From contig NZ_BAYD01000022.1 of the NCBI RefSeq assembly GCF_000685075.1, forward strand, positions 1 to 64,000: 64,000 bases of DNA, written 5' to 3'. Both the position numbers and the translations under genes were made by a program. This stretch comes from Paraburkholderia oxyphila NBRC 105797 (GTDB lineage: Bacteria; Pseudomonadota; Gammaproteobacteria; Burkholderiales; Burkholderiaceae). Each line of letters begins with the position of its first letter. Position 1 is the stretch's first letter. Below the pieces are notes generated by a model, which was not told where the DNA came from, ran no database searches, and saw only the letters and a list, made by a program, of their open reading frames with translations. Positions 24,985 through 36,641 of this stretch are shown piece after piece.

Positions 24985-27039
<2,055 letters not shown>

Positions 27040-27051
27040 ATACAGCCTGCC

Positions 27052-27357
27052 TTAGCCTTTGAGCTGATCGAGGTCCTCGACATTGATCGTGTCGAGGCTG
27101 CGGAACAGAGTCACAAGAATAGCCAGACCAATCGCGGCTTCCGCTGCCGCAACAGTTAGCACGAAGAACACGAAAATCTGTCCGTGAACGTCACCGAGGT
27201 AATGCGAGAACGCGACGAAGTTCGTGTTCACCGCTAACAACATCAGCTCAATCGCCATCAGGATGATGATGACGTTGCGCCGATTGAGAAAAATGCCAAC
27301 GATCGAGATCGCAAAGAGGATCGCGCCGAGGACGAGGTAATGGGCCAGTGTCAGCAT
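27052..27357 (-). CDS. nuoK: NADH-quinone oxidoreductase subunit K
   Basis: This small 101-residue membrane subunit has three helices. It carries the two membrane-embedded Glu residues essential for proton pumping, in [12 protein letters not shown] (Glu about 37) and [11 protein letters not shown] (Glu about 73). The start ATG at 27357 was chosen by family length. It lies 17 bases after nuoJ. Confidence 0.95.
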
Positions 27358-27374
27358 GGTTCGCTCCTTCGCGC

Positions 27375-28058
27375 TTAGCTCTTCGTTGCCGGCGCGGCGC
27401 CCTGGGCGGCGGGAGCCGCTTCGGCCTCCACGGCCTCGGGGGCTTCCGGCACTTCCACGACGGCTTGCATCTTCACGAGGCGCACGCGGTCCTGGCGACG
27501 CACGGCGACCTGCTTCGCAACGTTCTGGCGCTTGGCGTCCTTGGGCTCGCGCACGGTCAGCGAAATGGCCGCGACGATCGCCACCAGCAGCACGAGGCCG
27601 GCAACTTCGAAGGCGAAGATGTAGTCGGTATAGATGATCTTGCCGATCAGGTGCGTGTTCGACACCGATGCGGCGGCCGCTGCCGAGGTGTCCGGCACCG
27701 GCGAGGTGGTCGCGCCGTAGCCGTGCCACAGGATCAGCGCGGTCTCGATCACGATGATCGCGCCCACGATGGTCGCCACCGGAACGAAGCGCTTGAAGTC
27801 GCGGCTCAGCACGTCGATGTTGATGTCCAGCATCATCACCACGAACAGGAACAGCACCATCACCGCGCCCACGTAGACGAGCACCAGCAGGATCGCGAGG
27901 AACTCGGCCTCGAGCAGCATCCACACCGCGGCCGCGTTGAAGAACGCGAGCACGAGGAAGAGCGCGGACGAGACAGGATTGCGCGAGGTGACCACCTTCA
28001 GCCCTGATAGCGTGAGCAGCAGCGCGAAGATGTAGAACAGGACGGTCGTGAATTCCAT
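27375..28058 (-). CDS. nuoJ: NADH-quinone oxidoreductase subunit J
   Basis: This 227-residue membrane subunit has five helices within the first 165 residues, including the conserved [17 protein letters not shown] segment (TM3, pi-bulge region). The C-terminal 50 residues are a soluble Ala/Glu/Pro-rich tail, as in other betaproteobacterial NuoJ. It is separated from nuoI by 174 non-coding bases. Confidence 0.95.
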
Positions 28059-28232
28059 GATTACTGGTTCATCGTTGAGGCCATCGTAAGGCGGATTGCG
28101 CGGCGCAGACTGGCGGCCAGACCAGGGAGCGTCGCGCCGCGGTTCCCGGGCTGCGGCGGCGCGGTGTTTTCAGGCACACGCGTTCCCCACAGCCGGCCCG
28201 AACCGCGGGCCGATGCAGCGTCAAACTGAAGA
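28059..28232 (-). other. Non-coding gap inside the nuo operon (nuoI-nuoJ)
   Basis: The gap is 174 bases long and GC-rich, with several short complementary segments around cgcgg/ccgcg, but no T-run and no credible ORF. It is unusually long for an operon in which most neighbours are under 25 bases apart. Confidence 0.5.
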
Positions 28233-28721
28233 TCAACGGTACGGTGCATCTGCTGCCTTATTTGCCGCGATCTGCGCTTCGTAGCGGTCGCCCACGGCCA
28301 GCAGCATTTCCTTCGTGAAATACAGATCGCCGCGCTTCTCGCCGTGATACTCGAGAATGTGCGTCTCGACGATCGAGTCGACCGGGCAGCTCTCTTCGCA
28401 GAAACCGCAGAAGATGCACTTGGTCAGGTCGATGTCGTAACGCGTCGTGCGGCGCGTGTTGTCTTCGCGCACTTCCGACTCGATCGTGATGGCGAGCGCG
28501 GGGCACACCGCCTCGCACAGCTTGCACGCGATGCAGCGCTCTTCGCCGTTCTCATAGCGGCGCAGTGCGTGCAGGCCGCGAAAGCGCGGCGACATCGGGG
28601 TTTTTTCTTCCGGGAACTGCACCGTGAACTTGCGCTTGAAGGCGTAACGGCCCGTCAGCGCGAGGCCCTTGAGCAGCTCGGTCAGGAAGAACGTCTTGAA
28701 GAAGTTTTGGATAGCGGTCAT
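28233..28721 (-). CDS. nuoI: NADH-quinone oxidoreductase subunit I
   Basis: This 162-residue peripheral-arm subunit holds clusters N6a and N6b. Both 8Fe ferredoxin motifs are intact: CIACKLCEAVCP (about 61-72) and CIFCGFCEESCP (about 101-112). The ATG at 28721 has AAGGGGCGA about 8 bases upstream and matches the usual N-terminus MTAIQNFFKTFFLTELLKG. It is 14 bases after nuoH. Confidence 0.96.
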   Translation of the reverse strand: MTAIQNFFKTFFLTELLKGLALTGRYAFKRKFTVQFPEEKTPMSPRFRGLHALRRYENGEERCIACKLCEAVCPALAITIESEVREDNTRRTTRYDIDLTKCIFCGFCEESCPVDSIVETHILEYHGEKRGDLYFTKEMLLAVGDRYEAQIAANKAADAPYR

Positions 28722-28735
28722 GTTTCGTTCGCCCC

Positions 28736-29800
28736 TTATTTCCAGATGCTCAGCGGCGACATATACCAGAAGCCGATCACGATCAGCCACACGACGCACA
28801 CCGGAATGAACACCTTCCAGCCAAGACGCATGATCTGGTCATAGCGGTAGCGCGGGAACGTCGCGCGCGCCCAGATGAACACCGACAGGAGACAGAAAAC
28901 CTTCAGCACCAGCCAGAATACGCCCGGGATGAAATCGAGGAAGCCGAACGGTGCGCTCCAGCCGCCGAGGAACAGCACCGAAGCGAGCGCCGAGATCACG
29001 ATCATGTTGATGTACTCGGCGAGGAAGAAGAGCGCGAAGCCCATACCCGAGTAATCGACCATGTGACCCGCGACGATCTCCGACTCCCCTTCCACCACGT
29101 CGAACGGGTGGCGGTTCGTTTCGGCGATGCCCGAGATGAAGTAGACGACGAACATCGGCAACAGCGGCAGCCAGTTCCACGAGAGGAACGTGATCCCGAA
29201 GTTCGCGAACATGCCGCGCATCTGGCCTTCGACGATGTCCGAGAGGTTCAGGCTGCCCGAGACCATCAGCACCACGACGAGCGCGAAGCCCATCGCGATT
29301 TCATACGAGACCATCTGCGCCGCGGCGCGCATTGCACCGAGGAACGCGTACTTCGAGTTCGAGGCCCAGCCCGCGAGAATCACGCCGTACACGCCGAACG
29401 ACGAAATCGCCATCACGTAGAGCAGACCCGCGTTGATGTTGCCGAGCACCGCACCCGCCTGGAACGGAATCACCGCCCAGACCGCGAAGGCCGGCACCAC
29501 CACCATGATCGGCGCGACCATGTAGACCCAGCGGCTCGCCTGGGTCGGCTGAATGACTTCCTTGAGCAGCAGCTTCAGCACGTCGGCGATCGGCTGCAAC
29601 AGACCCGCGGGACCGACGCGGTTCGGGCCGAGACGCACGTGCATCCAGCCGATCAGCTTGCGCTCCCACAGGATCAGGTACGCCACGCACAGCAGGATCA
29701 CCACCGCGACGACGAGAATGCGCACCAGCGCCCAGACGGTGGGCCACGCCACGCCGAGCAACTGGCTGCCGCCTGCATTGATCGTATCGAACAAGCTCAT
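28736..29800 (-). CDS. nuoH: NADH-quinone oxidoreductase subunit H
   Basis: This 354-residue membrane subunit connects the arms of complex I and forms the quinone channel. It has about eight helices. Conserved loops are RLGPNRVGPAGLLQPIADV (about 57-75), ISGIAETNRHPFDVVEGESE and ARATFPRYRYDQIM. It starts immediately after the nuoG stop. Confidence 0.96.
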   Translation of the reverse strand: MSLFDTINAGGSQLLGVAWPTVWALVRILVVAVVILLCVAYLILWERKLIGWMHVRLGPNRVGPAGLLQPIADVLKLLLKEVIQPTQASRWVYMVAPIMVVVPAFAVWAVIPFQAGAVLGNINAGLLYVMAISSFGVYGVILAGWASNSKYAFLGAMRAAAQMVSYEIAMGFALVVVLMVSGSLNLSDIVEGQMRGMFANFGITFLSWNWLPLLPMFVVYFISGIAETNRHPFDVVEGESEIVAGHMVDYSGMGFALFFLAEYINMIVISALASVLFLGGWSAPFGFLDFIPGVFWLVLKVFCLLSVFIWARATFPRYRYDQIMRLGWKVFIPVCVVWLIVIGFWYMSPLSIWK

Positions 29801-32134
29801 TTACGCCTTCTCCACCAGCAGTTCACCGAACAGGCTGCCGAGCTGCGCGGCGGCCGGCGTTGCCGCCGACACGCGCACCACCGTCGGCGCAAGATTCGCA
29901 TCGCGCGTCGCGGGCGCAGTCACCGAGAGCTCGCCCTGGCGCACGCGCACGGCGTCGCCTTCCTTCAGGCCGAGCTGGTCGAAGAGCGCAGCCGGCAGGC
30001 CGATGGCGTTCGCCACGCGGGCCGCCGTCGTGAGCTGCAGCGCTTCGCCGCGGCGCACGAGTTGATCGGCGCGATAGATGGGCACGTCGGAGCTGCGCTC
30101 GAAGCGGCCATCGGCTGCCTTCGCGAGGCTGCCGCGTGCCACCGTGGCGCCGGTCTTGTTCGACAGACGCGCTGCGAAGCTGCCGTCGCCGAGCGCCTTG
30201 CGGCGCACGTCTTCCGACGTCTCGTACTCGAAGCCCTTCGCGCCGAGCAGCGTGCCGAGCACGCGCAGGACCTTCCAGGCCGGACGCGTTTCGCCGAGCG
30301 GACGCACGACGCCGTTGAACGTCTGGACCGTGCCTTCGGCGTTGACGAACGTGCCCGAGGTTTCCGTGAACGGTGCGATGGGCAGCAGCACGTCGGCGTA
30401 GTCGAGACCCGTCTTGAACGGCGAGAACACGGCGACCATCTCGGCCTGCGCGAGCGCGGCGCGCGCGGCGGCCGGGTTGGCCGTGTCGAACTCGGGTTCG
30501 AAGTTGAACAGCAGATAACCCTTGCGCGGCTGCTCGAACACTTCGCGAGCGTTCAGGCCATCGCGGCCCGGCAGTGCGCCCACGAGGTGCGCGCCGACCG
30601 TGTTGGCAGCTTCCGTGAGGAAGCCCAGCGTGGCGCCAGTCGTCTCTGCAATGAACTGCGCTGCGGCGTGCAGGCGCGAGAATTCCGGATGCTGGACGGC
30701 ACCGTTGCCGAGCAGCACGAAGCGGCGCTCGCCATTCGCGAGCGAGGCGGCAACCTGCTTCGCGGCGTCATTCGCCTGTGCGCCCGCAAAGCCTTCGGGC
30801 AGCGCGACACCCTTCGTTTCAGCAACGGCGGCGGCGATCGAAGCCAGCTCGTCGAGCCAGGCCGAAGGCGCGGCGACGATGCGCTGGGCATTCGGAATCA
30901 GCGAGCCGTCGGCCGATGCCTGGAGGAACGAGACCTGCGCGCCACCCTTGGCTGCCTGGCGCAGACGCGCGGCGAACAGCGCGTGATCGCGGCGCAGGAA
31001 CGAGCCGATCACGAACGCCGAGTCGGCATACGAAAGATCGGCGATCTTGCTGCCGAGCCACGGCGCGCCCTCGAGCGGCGCCGAGAAGTCGTTCTGGCGC
31101 AGACGGAAGTCGACGTTCGGCGTGCCGATCGCGTCCGCGAACTGCTTCGCGAGATAGAGCTCTTCGCTCGTGCTATGCGGGCTCGCGAGCAACGCGAGCT
31201 GGTTCTCGCCGTGCTCGTCACAGATGCCCTTGATGCCCTTGACCACGTAATCGAGCGCGGTCTGCCAGTCGGTCTCGACCCACTGGCCGCCCTGCTTGAT
31301 CATCGGTCGCGTGAGGCGGTCTTCGGCGTTCAGGCCTTCGTACGAGAAGCGGTCCTTGTCCGAAATCCAGCACTCGTTGATGGCTTCGTTCTCGAACGGC
31401 AGCACGCGCATCACGCGGTTGTTCTTCACCTGCACGACGAGGTTCGCACCCGTCGAGTCGTGCGGGCTCACCGACTTGCGGCGCGAGAGTTCCCACGTGC
31501 GCGCGGAGAAGCGGAACGGCTTGCTCGTGAGCGCACCGACCGGGCACAGGTCGATCATGTTGCCCGAGAGCTCCGAGTCCACAGTCTTGCCGACGAACGA
31601 GGTGATTTCCGAATGCTGGCCGCGGCCGAGCATGCCGAGCTCCATCACGCCGGCGATCTCGTCGCCGAAGCGCACGCAGCGCGTGCAGTGGATGCAGCGC
31701 GTCATCTCTTCCATCGAGATGAGCGGACCGACGTTCTTGTGGAACACAACGCGCTTTTCTTCGCTGTAGCGCGAGGCCGACTTGCCGTAGCCAACCGCCA
31801 GATCCTGCAACTGGCATTCGCCGCCCTGATCGCAGATCGGGCAATCGAGCGGGTGGTTGATCAGCAGGAATTCCATCACGGCTTGCTGGCCCTGCACGGC
31901 CTTGTCCGACATCGTGCGCACGACCATGCCTTGCGACACCGGGGTCGCGCACGCGGGCACGGCCTTCGGCATCTTCTCGACATCGACGAGACACATCCGG
32001 CAGTTGGCCGCGATGGACAGCTTCTTGTGATAGCAGAAGTGCGGAATGTACGTGTCGACCCGCTGCGCAGCCTGGATCACCATGCTGCCCTCGGGCACCT
32101 GCACCTTCTTGCCGTCTATTTCAAGTTCAACCAT
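29801..32134 (-). CDS. nuoG: NADH-quinone oxidoreductase subunit G
   Basis: This 777-residue iron-sulfur subunit holds N1b, N4 and N5. The N-terminal [2Fe-2S] domain has Cys residues at HFCYHKKLSIAANCRMCLVD (about 32-51). The His/Cys motif HPLDCPICDQGGECQLQDLA follows at about 95-114, then HCTRCVRFGDEIAG and the Cys in MIDLCPVGALTSKPF. The large C-terminal part is a molybdopterin-oxidoreductase-like domain without a cofactor. Length fits betaproteobacteria. Confidence 0.96.
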   Translation of the reverse strand: MVELEIDGKKVQVPEGSMVIQAAQRVDTYIPHFCYHKKLSIAANCRMCLVDVEKMPKAVPACATPVSQGMVVRTMSDKAVQGQQAVMEFLLINHPLDCPICDQGGECQLQDLAVGYGKSASRYSEEKRVVFHKNVGPLISMEEMTRCIHCTRCVRFGDEIAGVMELGMLGRGQHSEITSFVGKTVDSELSGNMIDLCPVGALTSKPFRFSARTWELSRRKSVSPHDSTGANLVVQVKNNRVMRVLPFENEAINECWISDKDRFSYEGLNAEDRLTRPMIKQGGQWVETDWQTALDYVVKGIKGICDEHGENQLALLASPHSTSEELYLAKQFADAIGTPNVDFRLRQNDFSAPLEGAPWLGSKIADLSYADSAFVIGSFLRRDHALFAARLRQAAKGGAQVSFLQASADGSLIPNAQRIVAAPSAWLDELASIAAAVAETKGVALPEGFAGAQANDAAKQVAASLANGERRFVLLGNGAVQHPEFSRLHAAAQFIAETTGATLGFLTEAANTVGAHLVGALPGRDGLNAREVFEQPRKGYLLFNFEPEFDTANPAAARAALAQAEMVAVFSPFKTGLDYADVLLPIAPFTETSGTFVNAEGTVQTFNGVVRPLGETRPAWKVLRVLGTLLGAKGFEYETSEDVRRKALGDGSFAARLSNKTGATVARGSLAKAADGRFERSSDVPIYRADQLVRRGEALQLTTAARVANAIGLPAALFDQLGLKEGDAVRVRQGELSVTAPATRDANLAPTVVRVSAATPAAAQLGSLFGELLVEKA

Positions 32135-32235
32135 GATGGTTAATCGTCCCTAACCTGTTACCGCTCAATTTCACAGCGGCTCACCCCGTTGCTTCGTGCC
32201 ACGCGGCCCGTACACAACTCGCTCTCTCTACGCTC

Positions 32236-33564
32236 TCAGGCAGCCACTGTTTCCGAGGCCGCGTGCGAGCCGGCATGTCCGCCGACGAGGCAACGCTTGT
32301 TGTGCACGTGATATTCGAATTCGTCCCAGTAATGCTTGAGCATGCCGCGCACCGGCATGGCCGCCGCGTCGCCGAGCGCGCAGATCGTACGGCCCATGAT
32401 GTTGCCGGCCACCGAGTTCAGCAGATCCAGGTCTTCCTGGCGGCCCTGGCCGTGTTCGATGCGGTTCACGACGCGATACAGCCAGCCCGTGCCTTCGCGG
32501 CACGGCGTGCACTGGCCGCACGACTCTTCATAGTAGAAGTACGACAGGCGCAGCAGCGAGCGCACCATGCAGCGCGTTTCGTCCATGACAATGACCGCGC
32601 CCGAGCCGAGCATCGAGCCCTGCTTGGCGATGGAGTCATAGTCCATGTCGGTCTGCATCATCAGGTCGCCCGGAATGACCGGCGCCGACGATCCACCCGG
32701 AATCACGGCCTTGAGCTTCTTGCCGCCGCGCACGCCACCAGCGAGCTCCATGAGCGTCGCGAACGGCGTGCCGAGCGGAATTTCGTAATTGCCCGGACGC
32801 TCGACGTCGCCCGAGATCGAGAAGATCTTGGTGCCGCCGTTGTTCGGCTTGCCGAGCTCCATGTACGTCTGCGGACCGACGCCCAACAGGAACGGCACCG
32901 CGGCAAAGGTCTCGGTGTTGTTGATCGTGGTGGGCTTGCCGTACACACCGAAGCTCGCCGGGAACGGCGGCTTGAAGCGCGGCTGGCCCTTCTTGCCCTC
33001 GAGCGACTCGAGCAGCGCCGTTTCTTCGCCGCAGATGTACGCGCCATAACCGTGGTGCGCGTGCAGCTGGAACGAGAAGTCCGTGCCGAGAATGTTGTCG
33101 CCGAGATAGCCCGCCTGGCGCGCTTCTTCAAGCGCGGCCTCGAAGCGGCGATAAACCTCGAAAATTTCGCCGTGGATGTAGTTGTAGCCCACGGTGATAC
33201 CCATCGCATACGCGCCGATGGCCATGCCCTCGATCACCGAATGCGGATTCCAGCGCAGGATGTCGCGGTCCTTGAAAGTGCCCGGCTCGCCTTCGTCCGA
33301 GTTGCAGACAAGGTACTTCTGGCCCGGGAACTGACGCGGCATGAAGCTCCACTTCAGGCCCGTCGGGAAGCCCGCGCCGCCGCGGCCACGCAGGCCGCCG
33401 GCCTTCACGTCGGCAATGACCTGCTCGGGCGTGATCTTCTCTTCGAGGATGCGGCGCAGCTGCTTGTAGCCGCCACGCGCGACGTAATCTTCGAGATGCC
33501 AGTTCTCGCCGTTCAGGCCCGCGAGAATCAGGGGTTTGATGTGACGGTCGTGCAACGAAGTCAT
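32236..33564 (-). CDS. nuoF: NADH-quinone oxidoreductase subunit F
   Basis: This 442-residue subunit binds NADH, FMN and cluster N3. The FMN/NADH glycine-rich motif GLRGRGGAGFPTGLKWSFMP lies at about 54-73, and the 4Fe ligands are in ESCGQCTPCREGTGW (about 352-366), with a fourth Cys near 400 in GRTICALGD. The start overlaps the nuoE stop by four bases (ATGA), giving translational coupling between these two NADH-dehydrogenase module subunits. A 101-base non-coding gap separates it from nuoG. Confidence 0.96.
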   Translation of the reverse strand: MTSLHDRHIKPLILAGLNGENWHLEDYVARGGYKQLRRILEEKITPEQVIADVKAGGLRGRGGAGFPTGLKWSFMPRQFPGQKYLVCNSDEGEPGTFKDRDILRWNPHSVIEGMAIGAYAMGITVGYNYIHGEIFEVYRRFEAALEEARQAGYLGDNILGTDFSFQLHAHHGYGAYICGEETALLESLEGKKGQPRFKPPFPASFGVYGKPTTINNTETFAAVPFLLGVGPQTYMELGKPNNGGTKIFSISGDVERPGNYEIPLGTPFATLMELAGGVRGGKKLKAVIPGGSSAPVIPGDLMMQTDMDYDSIAKQGSMLGSGAVIVMDETRCMVRSLLRLSYFYYEESCGQCTPCREGTGWLYRVVNRIEHGQGRQEDLDLLNSVAGNIMGRTICALGDAAAMPVRGMLKHYWDEFEYHVHNKRCLVGGHAGSHAASETVAA

Positions 33565-34067
33565 TTCGAAAGCTCCTCGAGCAACTGGTCGATCTTCTCG
33601 CGGCTCATGAAGCTGCACATGCGATGGTTGTTCACGAGCAGCACCGACGCGTCACCGCATGCCCCCATGCACTCGCCTTCTTTCAGCGTGAATTTGCCGT
33701 CGGGCGTGGTTTCGCCGAAGTCGATACCGAGCTTCTGCTTCAGATAGTCGGCGGTCGCTTCCGCGCCGCCATCCGGGCCGAGCTGGCACGGCAGATTCGT
33801 GCAGAGCGTGATCTTGTACTTGCCGACCGGGCGGGTCTCGAACATCGTATAGAAGGTGGCGACTTCCTGGACCGCGACAGGCGGCATGCCGAGGTAGTCG
33901 GCCACGAACTGCATGAGTTCGGGCGACAGCCAGCCATGCTCTTCCTGAGCAACGGCCAAAGCCGCCATCACGGCGGACTGTTTCTGATCGGCGGGGTACT
34001 TCGTCAACGCGCGATCGATTTCTTTCAGGCCTTCAGCTGAGATCATTTTCAGACACGACTCTTTCAT
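33561..34067 (-). CDS. nuoE: NADH-quinone oxidoreductase subunit E
   Basis: This 168-residue thioredoxin-fold subunit carries the [2Fe-2S] cluster N1a, with ligands in CTNLPCQLG (about 93-101) and GECMGACGDAS (about 131-141). The ATG at 34067 follows GGTAGGA closely; an internal ATG at 34046 would give the common shorter N-terminus MISAEGLKEIDRAL and is also possible. The 131 bases before it contain a hairpin. Confidence 0.94.
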   Translation of the reverse strand: MKESCLKMISAEGLKEIDRALTKYPADQKQSAVMAALAVAQEEHGWLSPELMQFVADYLGMPPVAVQEVATFYTMFETRPVGKYKITLCTNLPCQLGPDGGAEATADYLKQKLGIDFGETTPDGKFTLKEGECMGACGDASVLLVNNHRMCSFMSREKIDQLLEELSK

Positions 34068-34160
34068 TTCCTACCGTTGCAATTCCCGCCACACAAACAC
34101 CCACCGCGCGTTAGCCTACCTGCTCGCTGCGACAGACGTGGCGTTCCCGGTATTTCGCCG

Positions 34161-34183
34161 TGCGCCCTTCTTGACCGGGCGCA
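34161..34183 (-). other. Hairpin in the nuoD-nuoE intergenic region
   Basis: A perfect 7-bp inverted repeat (tgcgccc/gggcgca, 9-base loop) lies 16 bases past the nuoD stop in a 131-base gap. There is no T-run, so this is more likely an RNA processing or stability element than a terminator. Function is inferred. Confidence 0.45.
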
Positions 34184-34198
34184 CAGGCAGCTTGCTGC

Positions 34199-35452
34199 TT
34201 AGCGGTCGATTTCGCCGAACACGATGTCCTGCGTGCCGATGATCGTGACCGCGTCGGCAATCATGTGACCGCGCGCCATTTCATCGAGCGCGGACAGATG
34301 GGCGTAACCTGGCGCACGGATCTTCAGACGATACGGCTTGTTCGCGCCATCCGACACCAGGTAGATGCCGAATTCACCCTTCGGATGCTCCACGGCTGCG
34401 TAGGCCTCGCCTTCGGGCACGTGGAAACCTTCGGTGAAGAGCTTGAAGTGGTGAATCAGCTCTTCCATGTTCGACTTCATGTTCACGCGCGACGGCGGTG
34501 CAACCTTGTGATTGTCGATCATCACGGGGCCGGGATTCTTGCGCAGCCACTCAATGCACTGTTTCGCGATACGAGTGGATTGGCGCATTTCCTCGACGCG
34601 CACGAGATAACGGTCGTAGCAGTCGCCGTTCACGCCCACCGGGATGTCGAAATCCATCTGGTCGTAGACCTCGTAGGGCTGCTTCTTGCGCAGGTCCCAC
34701 TCGATGCCCGAGCCGCGCAGCATCGCGCCGGTCAGGCCCAGCTGCATCGCGCGCTCGGGGCTCACCACGCCGATGCCCACCAGACGCTGCTTCCAGATGC
34801 GGTTGTCGGTGAGCAGCGTTTCGTACTCGTCGACGCAACCGGGGAAGCGCGTGAAGAAGTCGTCGATGAAGTCCAGCAGCGAGCCCTGGCGCGCCTCGTT
34901 CATCTTGGCGAGCGCCTTCTCGTTGTGGATCTTCGAGGCCTTGTATTGCGGCATCGCGTCGGGCAGATCGCGGTACACGCCGCCCGGACGATAGTAGGCC
35001 GCATGCATGCGCGCGCCCGAGACCGCCTCATAGACGTCCATCAGGTCTTCGCGCTCGCGGAACGCGTAGAGGAACACCGCCATCGCGCCCACGTCGAGCG
35101 CGTGCGAGCCGATCCACATCAGGTGATTGAGCACACGCGTGATTTCGTCGAACAGCACGCGGATGTACTTCGCGCGCACGGGCACCTCGATGCCGAGCAG
35201 CTTCTCGATCGCGAGCACATAGCCGTGCTCGTTGACCATCATCGACACGTAATCGAGACGGTCCATGTACGGCACCGACTGGATGAACGTCTTGTTCTCG
35301 GCGAGCTTTTCCGTCGCGCGATGCAGCAGGCCGATGTGCGGATCGGCGCGCTGGATCACTTCGCCGTCGAGCTCGAGCACGAGGCGCAGCACGCCGTGCG
35401 CTGCCGGGTGCTGCGGGCCGAAGTTGAGCGTGTAGTTCTTGATCTCTGACAT
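34199..35452 (-). CDS. nuoD: NADH-quinone oxidoreductase subunit D
   Basis: This 417-residue subunit is related to the large subunit of [NiFe]-hydrogenases and lines the quinone site with NuoB. It begins MSEIKNYTLNFGPQHPAAHG, holding the quinone-binding His region, and has LLHRATEKLAENKTFIQSVP and the C-terminal RAPGYAHLSALDEMARGHMI. It is separate from NuoC, unlike the enterobacterial NuoCD fusion. It starts nine bases after nuoC. Confidence 0.97.
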   Translation of the reverse strand: MSEIKNYTLNFGPQHPAAHGVLRLVLELDGEVIQRADPHIGLLHRATEKLAENKTFIQSVPYMDRLDYVSMMVNEHGYVLAIEKLLGIEVPVRAKYIRVLFDEITRVLNHLMWIGSHALDVGAMAVFLYAFREREDLMDVYEAVSGARMHAAYYRPGGVYRDLPDAMPQYKASKIHNEKALAKMNEARQGSLLDFIDDFFTRFPGCVDEYETLLTDNRIWKQRLVGIGVVSPERAMQLGLTGAMLRGSGIEWDLRKKQPYEVYDQMDFDIPVGVNGDCYDRYLVRVEEMRQSTRIAKQCIEWLRKNPGPVMIDNHKVAPPSRVNMKSNMEELIHHFKLFTEGFHVPEGEAYAAVEHPKGEFGIYLVSDGANKPYRLKIRAPGYAHLSALDEMARGHMIADAVTIIGTQDIVFGEIDR

Positions 35453-35461
35453 GCGACCCTC

Positions 35462-36067
35462 TTAGTGTTTCCTCAGACCACCGTAGCGATCCTCGCGGAT
35501 CACGCGCGGCGTGATTTCGCGCGGCTCGATCGTGACCGGCTGATAGACCACGCGCTTCTGTTCCGGGTCGTAACGCATTTCGACGTAGCCCGAGATCGGG
35601 AAGTCCTTGCGGAACGGATGGCCGATGAAACCGTAGTCGGTCAGGATGCGGCGCAGGTCGGGGTGGCCTTCGAAGACGATGCCGAACAGGTCGAACGCCT
35701 CGCGCTCATACCAGTTGGCCGAATTCCAGATCTCGACGAGCGAGGAGACGATGGGCACGTCGTCGTCCGGCGCGAACACGCGCAGACGCAAACGCCAGTT
35801 GTTCGTGATCGAGAGCAGATGCGACACCGCCGCGAAGCGCGGGCCTTCCCATGCGCCGTCGCCGTACGTCTGATAGTCGACGCCGCACAAGTCAATCAAC
35901 TGCTCGAAGCGGAGCGACGGATTGTCGCGGAGCTCCGTGGCGACGCTGAGGTAATCTACTGATTTTATGACCAAGGTCAACTCACCGAGCGATTCGGTGA
36001 GGCTGACGACGCGCGCACCAAGGGCCGCTTCGAGGTTCGCTTTCAGGGTCTCGAGTTTGCTTGCCAT
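35462..36067 (-). CDS. nuoC: NADH-quinone oxidoreductase subunit C
   Basis: This 201-residue, 30-kDa-type subunit belongs to the peripheral arm. It has the conserved ANWYEREAFDLFGIVFEGHP (about 117-136), followed by RRILTDYGFIGHPFRKDFPI. No cofactor is bound. Length and position are standard. Confidence 0.96.
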   Translation of the reverse strand: MASKLETLKANLEAALGARVVSLTESLGELTLVIKSVDYLSVATELRDNPSLRFEQLIDLCGVDYQTYGDGAWEGPRFAAVSHLLSITNNWRLRLRVFAPDDDVPIVSSLVEIWNSANWYEREAFDLFGIVFEGHPDLRRILTDYGFIGHPFRKDFPISGYVEMRYDPEQKRVVYQPVTIEPREITPRVIREDRYGGLRKH

Positions 36068-36089
36068 ATTCTGGGGAGGCGCTCGGCCT

Positions 36090-36569
36090 TTATTGACGGG
36101 CGATGGTGCTAGTGCGGCGAATCTTCGCCTGCAACTGGATCACCCCGTACACCAGGGCTTCCGCTGTCGGCGGGCAACCCGGCACATAGACGTCGACCGG
36201 CACGATGCGATCACAACCGCGCACGACCGAATACGAATAGTGGTAGTAGCCGCCGCCGTTGGCGCACGACCCCATCGAGATCACCCAGCGCGGCTCGGCC
36301 ATCTGGTCGTAGACCTTGCGCAGCGCGGGCGCCATCTTGTTGCACAGCGTGCCGGCCACGATCATCACGTCGGACTGGCGCGGGCTCGGGCGGAACACCA
36401 CGCCAAAGCGGTCGAGGTCGTAGCGGGCCGCGCCCGCGTGCATCATCTCGACCGCGCAACACGCCAGGCCGAACGTCATTGGCCACAGCGAGCCAGTGCG
36501 CGTCCAGTTGATCAGCTTGTCAGCCGTGGTGGTGACAAACCCTTCCTTCAAGACCCCTTCGATACTCAT
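36090..36569 (-). CDS. nuoB: NADH-quinone oxidoreductase subunit B
   Basis: This 159-residue subunit carries cluster N2, the last iron-sulfur centre before quinone. The tandem-Cys motif is FGLACCAVEMMHAG (Cys about 36-37), with further ligands in GTLCNKMAP/MGSCANGGG and YVPGCPPTAEAL. All four ligand positions are present. It lies 22 bases before nuoC. Confidence 0.97.
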   Translation of the reverse strand: MSIEGVLKEGFVTTTADKLINWTRTGSLWPMTFGLACCAVEMMHAGAARYDLDRFGVVFRPSPRQSDVMIVAGTLCNKMAPALRKVYDQMAEPRWVISMGSCANGGGYYHYSYSVVRGCDRIVPVDVYVPGCPPTAEALVYGVIQLQAKIRRTSTIARQ

Positions 36570-36641
36570 GTGCTTTCCACTCCAGACGGACGGCCTGCAG
36601 TGTGTCCGCAGTGCCGCCCATGCTATCCGGCGATTAACCCC

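Noticed and set aside
29063..32143. A 1026-codon open frame on the plus strand opposite nuoG and nuoH
   Set aside because: It is antisense to two well-supported complex I genes, has an Arg/His/Ala-rich composition typical of GC-rich shadow frames, and matches no family I know.
34161..34183. Transcription terminator between nuoD and nuoE
   Set aside because: There is no T-run and the operon continues; treated as a hairpin of unknown role.
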